Source of the DNA: Saccharofermentans sp.
Lineage (GTDB): Bacteria; Bacillota; Clostridia; Saccharofermentanales; Saccharofermentanaceae
Assembly (NCBI GenBank): GCA_016292145.1
Contig: JAEFBA010000006.1
Coordinates: 1 to 55,403, forward strand
Direction: 5' to 3'
DNA length: 55,403 nt
In this document: positions 18,710 through 25,984 of the stretch, piece by piece
Position numbering within the stretch: the first letter of the stretch is position 1
How the letters are laid out: each line of letters starts with the position of its first letter
Notes under the pieces: model-generated
Told to the model about the DNA's origin: nothing
The model's database searches: none
What the model saw: only the letters and a program-made list of their open reading frames with translations
Translations under genes and position numbers: made by a program

Positions 18710-19381
18710 ATGAAAAAGGGATTAACAGAGATCGTATTCATCTTAGACAGGAGCGGCTCCATGGGAGGCCTTGAGAAAGATACCATCGGAGGCTACAACT
18801 CCATGATCGCAAAGCAGAAGACAGAAGAAGGCGAGGCTGTCATTTCGACGGTGCTTTTCGACAACGAGACAGAAGTCCTGCATGACAGAGTGCCCCTTTC
18901 AAAGGTTGAGCCCATCACTGAAAAGGAATACTTCGTAAGAGGTTCCACAGCGCTTCTTGATGCAGTCGGAGGCGCGATCCATCACATCGGCAACGTCCAC
19001 AAGTACGCAAGGGAAGAGGACGTTCCGGAGAAGACCCTGTTCATCATTACAACAGACGGAATGGAGAATTCCAGCAGACAGTATTCTTATGACAAGGTCA
19101 AGAAGATGGTCGAAAGGCAGAAGGAAAAGTATCACTGGGAGTTCATCTTCTTAGGCGCCAACATGGACGCCGTAAGCGTCGCGAATAACTTCGGCGTAGA
19201 CAGAAATCATGCGGTCACCTACGAGTGCGACAGCGCCGGCACGGCCCTTAACTACAAGATCATGTCCAAGATGGTCTCCCGTGCGAGAAAAGCCGAATCC
19301 GCAATGGCCATGGGAGCCGCCTTCGACTCCGAAGAAATGCTTGCCGAGATCAGGGATGACTACGGAAAGAGACACAAGTAA
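18710..19381 (+). CDS. von Willebrand factor A domain protein
   Basis: 223 residues made up almost wholly of one vWA domain. The metal-ion adhesion site is intact: DRSGS (Asp13, Ser15, Ser17), a Thr in GSTALLDAV and TTDGMEN for the distal Asp. There is no signal peptide or membrane segment, so it should be cytoplasmic. Proteins of this compact type occur with tellurite/stress or AAA+ partners in other bacteria, but none is adjacent here. GGAAAGCGAGGAAAAG precedes the ATG. It stands alone and converges on the LytTR operon. The function beyond metal-dependent protein binding is unknown. Confidence 0.85.
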   Translation: MKKGLTEIVFILDRSGSMGGLEKDTIGGYNSMIAKQKTEEGEAVISTVLFDNETEVLHDRVPLSKVEPITEKEYFVRGSTALLDAVGGAIHHIGNVHKYAREEDVPEKTLFIITTDGMENSSRQYSYDKVKKMVERQKEKYHWEFIFLGANMDAVSVANNFGVDRNHAVTYECDSAGTALNYKIMSKMVSRARKAESAMAMGAAFDSEEMLAEIRDDYGKRHK

Positions 19382-19415
19382 CGCCGGCCTTTATATCCTG
19401 CAAAAATGATCTGTA

Positions 19416-19446
19416 CCGCCCTTTCCGGTTAAGGAAAGCGGCGGTA
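19416..19446. terminator. bidirectional terminator between convergent genes
   Basis: The stem CCGCC-CTTTCC / GGAAAG-CGGCGG has a short loop and one bulge. It lies between the vWA gene (+) and the DUF3021 gene (-). Confidence 0.65.
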
Positions 19447-19457
19447 TTTCATCTGAT

Positions 19458-19889
19458 TTATTCAGCCTTTTCCTGCGCCTTCTCCTGGATCTGACGGATC
19501 AGCTCATCCTGCTTTTTGGTCTCAGAGAAAACACGGTAATAATAGAATGCTGCAAAGACGATATAAGGTATCACGAATGATCTGTAGAACTCGAACCAGC
19601 CTTTGGGCGATATGGGCGATATCGTGACGCTTATTATCAGGAGTATCAGTCCCACAACAGCGCACGCGATAAGGAACTGGGCGATGATCATGACCAGGGG
19701 GCTGACGTTGTCAAAGAGCTTGTGAAGGAACAGCACAAATGTCGCCGCAAGGCATGTTATGAACATGACAATGACATTAAGGTTGTTGGTTTCTGTCTTG
19801 CAGATGATGTTTACTATTGCTCCGACCACTGAGATTATCGTATAAACGCAGCACAGTTCGATCAGGAAGCTGCCGATCTTTTCACGCAT
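19458..19889 (-). CDS. DUF3021-type membrane protein
   Basis: 143 residues from ATG 19889, which shares one base with the stop codon of the upstream LytTR gene (TGATG) and has GAGGGGG upstream. Four hydrophobic segments fit the DUF3021 family, which is regularly paired with a LytTR regulator in Firmicutes and is thought to act as its membrane-bound modulator. The C terminus is short and charged (EKAQEKAE). The tight overlap implies coupled translation. The signal it responds to is unknown. Confidence 0.8.
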   Translation of the reverse strand: MREKIGSFLIELCCVYTIISVVGAIVNIICKTETNNLNVIVMFITCLAATFVLFLHKLFDNVSPLVMIIAQFLIACAVVGLILLIISVTISPISPKGWFEFYRSFVIPYIVFAAFYYYRVFSETKKQDELIRQIQEKAQEKAE

Positions 19890-20359
19890 CAGTTTATCCC
19901 CCTCATCTTCAAAAGATATTCGTTGAAGCTCTTCTTGTAGCTTCTGTTGATGCATATCCTCTCACCGTTATCGAAGGATGCATACACCTTCATGTTAAGG
20001 TCAGGCTTTAATTGCTTTATCCTGTAGATGTTTATGAGATTTGATTTGGAGACCCGTACAAATCCGTAGTTCCAGAGCATCTCTTCGCATGCGGACAAAG
20101 TATTCATGAGTCTGTATACTCCGTTCTTTGTATATGCGAAAAGCTTTCTGTCTATGTGGTCCAGATAATAGATGTCTTTAGGGTCAAGCAGGATCTCTTC
20201 GCCATCGTCAAGATCCTCATCAGCAGGGCGTCCTGATAACGACGGCCTGTCTGAATTGACCGTATCGACCAGCTGTCTTATGAGAGGACGCATATTGGAA
20301 TAATATACGTCCACGTGTTCATTCTGAATATCGTTTTCTTTATACAGGTTCAGTTTCAT
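19889..20359 (-). CDS. LytTR-domain DNA-binding regulator
   Basis: 156 residues. The C-terminal part (about 55-155) is a LytTR domain with IYYLDHIDRKLFAYT, the FVRVSKSNLINIYRIKQL stretch and a terminal NRSYKKSFNEYL. There is no receiver domain, so regulation is likely through the DUF3021 partner rather than by phosphorylation. It overlaps the upstream hydrolase by 4 bp (ATGA) and the downstream DUF3021 gene by 1 bp, so the three genes form one operon. LytTR proteins bind paired direct repeats; I did not find an obvious pair upstream. Confidence 0.88.
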   Translation of the reverse strand: MKLNLYKENDIQNEHVDVYYSNMRPLIRQLVDTVNSDRPSLSGRPADEDLDDGEEILLDPKDIYYLDHIDRKLFAYTKNGVYRLMNTLSACEEMLWNYGFVRVSKSNLINIYRIKQLKPDLNMKVYASFDNGERICINRSYKKSFNEYLLKMRGIN

Positions 20360-21318
20360 TTTCGATCACATTCCGGCGTTTTAAGGAAGTTTTCAACACC
20401 GTCCATATAGCCTTCCGGATCGTCTATGACCCCTTCTATATGCGCGCTGTCAAAATGGATGATAGCCTTATCTTCGCAAGCAATATTACCATAAACCGCG
20501 CAGACCTGTTCAGGAAGGCAGACCTCGTCTTTGTCACTGCAGATGACAAGTGTGGGGATCCGGATACCGGATGCTTTTGCAATAGTGTCACCGTCAGCGT
20601 AATCAATGCCGTAAGCCAGTCTCATGAAGATCTTGCTCGTGCCGGTAAGATAAGTCGCCATGAAAGACTTCGTATCTCCGTCGCCGAACATCTCTTTAAG
20701 GACGAGTTCCATGCCCGGAACAGGGCTGTCACAGATGACAGCATCAGCCGCGCCTTTTGTTCCTGGAGTAACATCTGCCGCATAAAGCACTGCAGTCTGG
20801 GCACCCATTGACTGGCCGTGAACGATAACCTTGCTGTTGCCTAAAGATTCTCTTGCATATGTGACCATTGCCTCGACGTCGAGCTTTTCGAAGATTCCGA
20901 AAGTAACCCTGTCATCAGGGTTTGTGCCGCACCCTCTCTGGTCGATCGCGATGACGTCATAACCTCTTTTGAGATACTCTTCTGCGAGAGGATATGTGCA
21001 GACGCGGTCTCCGCCTGCACCATGCACCAGTATGACGCACGTGTCTGATCCCATGTCGAAAAGCGTTCCCGGAACCTTATTTCCGTCAGCTGCTTCAGCT
21101 TTTACTTCAGCACCTTTGTATCTTGCTTCAAAGCTTTCCGTATCGTATCCCCAGAGCTCAAGCTGCTTAATGCTGTTGTCATGCGTATCTTTTCCTTCAT
21201 TCTGGTGGAGGATCTTATCTGCAATAAAGCCGCCAAATGCAAAAGATCCTGCTGCTCCGAGAAAAGCTATAACGCCCAAAGTAATTGCTGCTGCCTTTAT
21301 GATCTTGTTCTTTTTCAT
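20356..21318 (-). CDS. membrane-anchored alpha/beta hydrolase
   Basis: 320 residues; AAGGAG lies about 10 bases before the ATG. An N-terminal membrane segment (about 9-30) anchors an alpha/beta hydrolase domain facing outward. VHGAGGD forms the oxyanion region, GQSMGA carries the nucleophile Ser170, and CSDKDEVC and DSAHIEG supply candidate Asp and His. The closest general type is the serine aminopeptidase/BAAT-like hydrolase group; substrate unknown. It is first in an operon with LytTR and DUF3021 genes. Confidence 0.85.
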   Translation of the reverse strand: MKKNKIIKAAAITLGVIAFLGAAGSFAFGGFIADKILHQNEGKDTHDNSIKQLELWGYDTESFEARYKGAEVKAEAADGNKVPGTLFDMGSDTCVILVHGAGGDRVCTYPLAEEYLKRGYDVIAIDQRGCGTNPDDRVTFGIFEKLDVEAMVTYARESLGNSKVIVHGQSMGAQTAVLYAADVTPGTKGAADAVICDSPVPGMELVLKEMFGDGDTKSFMATYLTGTSKIFMRLAYGIDYADGDTIAKASGIRIPTLVICSDKDEVCLPEQVCAVYGNIACEDKAIIHFDSAHIEGVIDDPEGYMDGVENFLKTPECDRK

Positions 21319-21449
21319 TTCCGTGAACTCCTTATCCGTTTGTCAATGTTTGATGAGCACACATTATCAAAACGGAAAAGGCCGTGACGGCAGATCGGCA
21401 CAAGATGCATTTTGCAGTGCACAAGTTGCAGTATTTGCGAAAACCGGGC

Positions 21450-21535
21450 ATTAAAAAACCGCCCGTAGCCTAACAAGTTAGAGCGGTTAAACCATAAACT
21501 TGAGGGCAACCGTCGACCGGTAACACCTCATTTGT
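21450..21535 (-). ncRNA. solitary antisense RNA, copy 1 (type I antitoxin-like)
   Basis: On the minus strand TTGCAG (21565-21570), a 17-bp spacer and TATAAT (21542-21547) would start an RNA near 21535. It would end at the hairpin AACCGC/GCGGTT (21483-21488 with 21457-21462) followed by six T. The transcript of about 85 nt is nearly the same as the antitoxin RNA at 21855-21940, including the GAGGTGTTACC ... GGTTGCCCTC hairpin. Only a short, altered remnant of the toxin 3' end (21424-21452, ending VAVFAKTGH) is left opposite it, so this copy has lost its toxin. Confidence 0.65.
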
Positions 21536-21699
21536 AAGTCTATTATATCGTCACGGAAAAGTGTCTGCAACGACAACAGCACACAAATTCCGGTTGTCAA
21601 TCCGGTTTTTAGGACAGTTATTTTTGTTGCAGAACAAGTATCAGATTGTTGTCCCATTAAGTTAATGCAACTGACTGTCATACTGTTTAAAATTTATTC

Positions 21700-21760
21700 G
21701 AGGTGTTACCTCCAACGGAAGGCGGTTGCCCTCCATTACCCCTTTTGAGGAGAATGGAGG
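21700..21760 (+). promoter_or_regulatory. structured 5' leader of the toxin mRNA, hides the ribosome site
   Basis: Two hairpins can be drawn. One pairs GAGGTGTTACC (21700-21710) with GGTTGCCCTC (21724-21733), with one bulge and G-U pairs. The other is a perfect 8-bp stem, CCTCCATT (21730-21737) with AATGGAGG (21753-21760), which buries the GGAGG ribosome site of the toxin. A hidden ribosome site is a standard feature of type I toxin mRNAs. The promoter is not clear; TAAAAT at 21688-21693 is the best -10. Confidence 0.65.
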
Positions 21761-21767
21761 TGATTGT

Positions 21768-21857
21768 ATGACAGATTATGAGCTCTTGAATATTGTTATC
21801 GATATCGGACTTATGGTAGTTGCAATCATTGCTCTGTGCTTGAAAACCAGGCAATAA
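21768..21857 (+). CDS. TxpA/Hol_Tox-like type I toxin peptide (29 aa)
   Basis: A 29-codon gene with GGAGG (21756-21760) 7 bases before the ATG. The peptide starts MTDYELLNIVID, continues with one hydrophobic membrane helix (about residues 9-24), and ends in LKTRQ. The M-x-x-YE-x-L start, single helix and basic end match the putative holin-like toxins related to Bacillus TxpA. Such peptides insert in the membrane and stop growth when not silenced by an antisense RNA. The locus has the expected convergent RNA on the other strand and a hidden ribosome site. The peptide is too short for most gene finders. Identification rests on pattern and context, not on a database search. Confidence 0.75.
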   Translation: MTDYELLNIVIDIGLMVVAIIALCLKTRQ

Positions 21858-21940
21858 AAAACCGCCCGTAGCCTTGACACGTTAGGGCGGTATTTACCAA
21901 ACTTACGAGGGCAACCGTCGACCGGTAACACCTCATTTGT
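21855..21940 (-). ncRNA. antisense RNA antitoxin, copy 2
   Basis: A strong minus-strand promoter, TTGACG (21970-21975), 17 bp, TATAAT (21947-21952), would start an RNA near 21940. It would end at the stem ACCGCCC/GGGCGGT (21861-21867 with 21885-21891) followed by six T. The RNA of about 86 nt overlaps the 3' end of the toxin mRNA, including its stop codon, as in txpA/RatA-type pairs. It also carries GAGGTGTTACC ... GGTTGCCCTC, the same hairpin elements as the toxin 5' leader, so pairing at two places is possible. Confidence 0.7.
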
Positions 21941-22121
21941 AAGTTCATTATATCGTCATGGAAAAAAGGCGTCAACAAGCTGAAGCCGGATGATGTATGA
22001 CTGTCCGAGAATGGCCGCAAAACCGAAGTTAAAACGCAGATAAGTCCGTTTATTGTCCGCCTAAAAGGATCCGGAATGGAATATAATAAGACCATAAAGT
22101 TCAACAGGAGGAATCAGGGTA

Positions 22122-23357
22122 ATGCATGAGATCAAGTGCCCCAAGTGCGGGGAAGTTTTTCAGGTCGATGAGACAGGTTATGCTCAGCTCCTCACACAGG
22201 TAAGGGATGAGGCTTTTGAAGAAGAACTTCATAAGCGTGCGAAGGAATTGGAAGACAAGAACAAAAGCGATCTTAAGATGGCTCAGATGGAGCAGGAGAA
22301 GTCTTTTGCGAAGACTGTTACCGACAAGGACAAGGAGATCGCCGATAAGGAGATGGAGATCCAGAAGCTTAAGAATCAGATCGCCATGAGCGACTCAGAG
22401 AAGAAGCTCGCCGTAAGCGATGCGCTCCGTGATAAGGATAAGGAAGTCGCCGATTACCAGGCCGAGATAATCAAGCTTAAGAGCCAGATCGACAACCAGA
22501 AGAACGAGAGCGCTCTTAAAGAGAAGACGATCGAAGAGAACTATAAGAACCAGTTAAAGCTCAAGGATGAGCAGATCGAGCAATATAAGGATTTCAAGGC
22601 GCGCCAGTCCACCAAGATGGTCGGCGAGAGCTTGGAGCAGCACTGCCAGAACCAGTTCAATGCCATCCGCATGACAGCTTTCCCGAATGCATATTTCGAG
22701 AAGGATAACGAAGTCAGCGGTTCAGGCAGCAAAGGAGATTTTATCTTCAGGGAAGCCGATAATGAAGGCACGGAGTTCATATCCATAATGTTCGAGATGA
22801 AGAACGAGATGGAGACTACGGCAACCAAGCATAAGAATGAGGATTTCTTCAAGGAACTCGACAAGGACAGGACCGAGAAGGGCTGTGAATATGCCGTTCT
22901 CGTATCGCTCCTTGAAGCTGATAATGAGCTTTATAACAACGGCATCGTTGACGTCTCTTACAAGTACCCCAAGATGTATGTCATAAGGCCGCAGTTCTTC
23001 ATTCCCATGATCACCCTTCTGAGGAATGCAGCTCTTAATTCCCTGCAGTACCAGAAGGAACTTGCGGTGGTAAGGAACCAGCAGCTCGACCTGTATAACT
23101 TCGAGACCAACATGCAGGAATTCAAGGATGCATTCGGGCGTAATTACAGGATCGCTTCAGAGAAGTTCCAGACTGCGATCGAGGAGATCGACAAGACGAT
23201 CGATCACCTGGAGAAGGTCAAGAAGGCTCTGCAGTCTTCGGAGAATAACCTGAGACTTGCCAACGACAAGGCTGATGATCTTTCCATCAAGAAGCTCACT
23301 AAGAATGCGCCTTCGGTCAGGCAGATGTTCGATGACCTGAATAAAGACGGGGAATGA
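22122..23357 (+). CDS. DUF2130 family protein
   Basis: 411 residues; ACAGGAGGAA lies upstream of the ATG. The N terminus has one zinc-knuckle pair (CPKCGEVF), then a long coiled coil (about residues 25-165), then the DUF2130 domain (about 170-370). That domain includes GSGSKGDFIFRE and FEMKNE, whose D ... E-x-K pattern fits a PD-(D/E)XK nuclease-like fold. A second coiled coil (about 345-385) follows. DUF2130 proteins are widespread in gut bacteria, and a DNA-related role is inferred from the fold only. It stands alone between the toxin-antitoxin locus and the sugar regulon, with its own terminator. Confidence 0.85.
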   Translation: MHEIKCPKCGEVFQVDETGYAQLLTQVRDEAFEEELHKRAKELEDKNKSDLKMAQMEQEKSFAKTVTDKDKEIADKEMEIQKLKNQIAMSDSEKKLAVSDALRDKDKEVADYQAEIIKLKSQIDNQKNESALKEKTIEENYKNQLKLKDEQIEQYKDFKARQSTKMVGESLEQHCQNQFNAIRMTAFPNAYFEKDNEVSGSGSKGDFIFREADNEGTEFISIMFEMKNEMETTATKHKNEDFFKELDKDRTEKGCEYAVLVSLLEADNELYNNGIVDVSYKYPKMYVIRPQFFIPMITLLRNAALNSLQYQKELAVVRNQQLDLYNFETNMQEFKDAFGRNYRIASEKFQTAIEEIDKTIDHLEKVKKALQSSENNLRLANDKADDLSIKKLTKNAPSVRQMFDDLNKDGE

Positions 23358-23382
23358 GCTCCTGAATAATATTAGCCTGACG

Positions 23383-23407
23383 GCGGGAACGGCAGTTCCC
23401 GCTTTTT
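23383..23407 (+). terminator. rho-independent terminator after the DUF2130 gene
   Basis: The stem GCGGGAAC (23383-23390) / GTTCCCGC (23395-23402) has the loop GGCA and is followed by TTTTT. Confidence 0.9.
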
Positions 23408-23459
23408 GCCTGCGGCACGCCGCCCTCTCCTTACTAATGAAAAGAACATTTTCATAGAG

Positions 23460-23465
23460 TATAAT
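23460..23465 (+). promoter_or_regulatory. TATAAT box very close to the sensor operon start
   Basis: A consensus TATAAT ends only 7 bases before ATG 23473, so transcription would begin at or next to the start codon. There is no ribosome site in the gap. An inverted repeat, ATGAAAA-gaaca-TTTTCAT (23437-23455), overlaps the region where the -35 box should be. This suggests a leaderless or activator-dependent transcript. Confidence 0.4.
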
Positions 23466-23472
23466 TAACGGC

Positions 23473-24516
23473 ATGAAGAAAATGAGAGTCTCAAAGAACA
23501 GGATCATGGTCACTATCTTGGCGGGCATTGTGCTCGTGCTCTTTTTCGCGACAGTGGCAGGACTGATCTATTATAGAGAGATGATCAGGAGCCTGGGAAA
23601 GGTCCAGGAAGAAGCATCTGTCGAATATCCCAGGCTGTATGCGTATATTGCCGAAGATCCGGACAGCCAGCTTTCCGAGCGCATTTATAAAGAGATCACC
23701 GAGTATGCACAAGAGAACGGCTGCTATGTCGAGATGACAGGCCAGAACCTGACTAAGACTTATTCAAAAGCCGACAGGATCAATATTGCGATAAGTTCCA
23801 AAGTAGACGGAATAATCCTCGAAGGAGACAATTCCGAAGAGACAAACGAGCTCTGCAAGAAAGCAATGGACAGCGGCATTCCCGTAGTTACCATTCTGTC
23901 CGACTGCGAGGAATCTTCGAGAACGAGCTTCGTTAATCTTAACAACGTCGATCTGGGGAAAGAATATGGCCACCAGCTTGCAAAGCTCCGCGGTGAGAAG
24001 GGTTCTATTTCGCTTAAGGCCGTGATCCTGCTCGATAACGATACCAGGAATTACGATGACTCGATCTACAGGAGCATCATGGCATATCTGAACGGAAGCA
24101 CCATCTCGCTGTCGAGCTATACGGTAGATATTTCCTCTCCATTTACAACAGAAGAGAACATCATGAAAAAGCTCGATGAACTGGACAAGCAGAACAATAT
24201 TCCGGATGTCATCATCTGTCTCAACGACCGTACAACGGAAAGCACGATCCAGTGTATCGTCGAGAAGAACCTGGTAGGAAAGACCACGGTGCTCGGTTAT
24301 TACGACTCCGAGCCGATCCTTAAATCCATCGAGAAAGGTTCTGTCTATGCTACTTTTGCTGTTGAGGCAAACACCATAGCAAAGCAGTGCATCAACACTC
24401 TTAACGAATATAACGATACCGGCAACGTAAGCACCTATACTACGGCGGGATTCATAAAGATCGACAAGTCAAATGTTGCGACTTACGACCCGGAGGGAAA
24501 GAAGAATGAAGGCTAA
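23473..24516 (+). CDS. membrane-anchored periplasmic-binding-protein-like sugar sensor
   Basis: 347 residues. A single membrane segment (about 10-33) with no lipobox is followed by a type I periplasmic-binding fold (Peripla_BP_4) with the strands and loops VDGIILEGDN, SGIPVVTILSD and PDVIICLNDRTTES. Its gene overlaps the kinase gene by 11 bp. In Clostridium beijerinckii the XylFII-LytS pair uses a comparable membrane binding protein to present a sugar to a kinase; I infer the same role here. Ligand unknown, probably a pentose or related sugar. An alternative start is ATG 23482. Confidence 0.85.
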   Translation: MKKMRVSKNRIMVTILAGIVLVLFFATVAGLIYYREMIRSLGKVQEEASVEYPRLYAYIAEDPDSQLSERIYKEITEYAQENGCYVEMTGQNLTKTYSKADRINIAISSKVDGIILEGDNSEETNELCKKAMDSGIPVVTILSDCEESSRTSFVNLNNVDLGKEYGHQLAKLRGEKGSISLKAVILLDNDTRNYDDSIYRSIMAYLNGSTISLSSYTVDISSPFTTEENIMKKLDELDKQNNIPDVIICLNDRTTESTIQCIVEKNLVGKTTVLGYYDSEPILKSIEKGSVYATFAVEANTIAKQCINTLNEYNDTGNVSTYTTAGFIKIDKSNVATYDPEGKKNEG

Positions 24517-25984
24517 TTTCTTTGCCGACATGAAGATCTCCCGTAAGCTGGTCGCGGTATTTCTTGCGACGTCTCTCATTGCGATGGGCGTCAACATCTT
24601 TATTTATTTCAACCTGAACCAGGCGCTCGATAAGATCAACTCGGTATTCGCAAGTAACATCAGCCTGAATGAACTTTCCGATAATCTGAATAAGCTCCAC
24701 TCGGGTCTTACAGGTTATCTTGAGACCAAGGGCACCGACGATCTCGAGCTTTACTATGCATCAGAACAGAGGATGCATATGCAGATGAGAAGCCTTAACA
24801 ACAGCGTAAGCGATAACGGCGTAAGGCTTTCAGAGCGCGACATGTATAACATGCTGGAGACCTATCTTAAGACTGCAGACGAGGCAGTCCAGGCAAAACG
24901 AGGAAGGAACATCGACGAATACATAGAGAAATACAACGAGTGTTCCAGGATCAAGGATTACCTTAACACATATATCTATTCGGTCAACAACGAACAGTTC
25001 AAAACGAACTCTGAGAACTACATGGCTCTCATCAATTCCCTGAGATATACGGAGATCATGAGCGTGCTTATCTTTGCTGTCGCATCGGTCATGAATGTAT
25101 TGCTCATAATCATTCTGACGAGCACGATAACAAGGCCTCTTACAAGGCTTTCTGCCAAGGCCGATGAGATATCTCAAGGATCGCCCGAGAACGTTGAGCC
25201 CCTGGCAGTATATTCTGACGACGAAGTAGGTAAGGTGACGAGGGCGTTTAACGAGATGCTCGCCTCCATCAAGGACTACATCGCGCGTATCAGGACGCAG
25301 CTCATCACAGAAAGTGAGATGAAGGAGAAGAACCTCCTCATGGAGACGCACCTTAAGGATGCGCAGCTCAAATATCTGCAGTCCCAGATCAACCCGCATT
25401 TCCTCTTCAATACTTTGAATGCAGGTGCGCAGCTCGCCATGATGGAAGGCGCCGACAGGACCGTCGAGTACATCAGGAACATGGCAGACTTCTTCAGATA
25501 CAATGTTAAGAAGAGTTCCGAGACCGTAAAGCTCTCGGAGGAGATAGAGCTCGTTGACTCTTATATGTATATCCTGAACGTAAGATATGCCGGAGAGATA
25601 CTTTTCGAGAAGGACATCGACGAGAGCCTTCTTAATGTAATGGTTCCGTCAATGATCATCCAGCCTTTGGTCGAGAACTCAATAAAATACGGCATCAAGG
25701 ACTTAGAGCCCGGCGAGGGCAGGGTCACGCTCTCCGTTTACCGTGAGGGCAGCATGTGCTGTATCAGGGTCAGTGACAACGGAATAGGCACGGACGAAGA
25801 GATCATCGAGAAGATCATGAATCACGAGAAAAAGCCTTCTGAGACAAGAGGCGTAGGAATAACGAATGTTATGTCGAGGCTCGATCTGTATTACAACAAC
25901 AGGGAAGTTTTCGAGATGAAGAGCCGCAAGAATGAAGGAACACACGTAACGATAAAGATACCGTTGGAGGACACACATGTATAA
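24506..25984 (+). CDS. YesM-like sensor histidine kinase
   Basis: 492 residues from ATG 24506, just after GGAGGGAAAG. Membrane segments lie at about 14-36 and 185-207 with an extracytoplasmic sensor helix region between them. A HAMP domain (about 208-262) leads to a histidine kinase domain of the YesM/LytS type, with SQINPHFLFNTLN carrying the phospho-acceptor His and an HATPase with LVENSIKYGI (N box) and VSDNGIG (G1 box). It overlaps the sensor protein gene upstream and the response regulator gene downstream by 8 bp. Together they form one signalling unit for carbohydrate availability. Confidence 0.93.
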   Translation: MKANFFADMKISRKLVAVFLATSLIAMGVNIFIYFNLNQALDKINSVFASNISLNELSDNLNKLHSGLTGYLETKGTDDLELYYASEQRMHMQMRSLNNSVSDNGVRLSERDMYNMLETYLKTADEAVQAKRGRNIDEYIEKYNECSRIKDYLNTYIYSVNNEQFKTNSENYMALINSLRYTEIMSVLIFAVASVMNVLLIIILTSTITRPLTRLSAKADEISQGSPENVEPLAVYSDDEVGKVTRAFNEMLASIKDYIARIRTQLITESEMKEKNLLMETHLKDAQLKYLQSQINPHFLFNTLNAGAQLAMMEGADRTVEYIRNMADFFRYNVKKSSETVKLSEEIELVDSYMYILNVRYAGEILFEKDIDESLLNVMVPSMIIQPLVENSIKYGIKDLEPGEGRVTLSVYREGSMCCIRVSDNGIGTDEEIIEKIMNHEKKPSETRGVGITNVMSRLDLYYNNREVFEMKSRKNEGTHVTIKIPLEDTHV

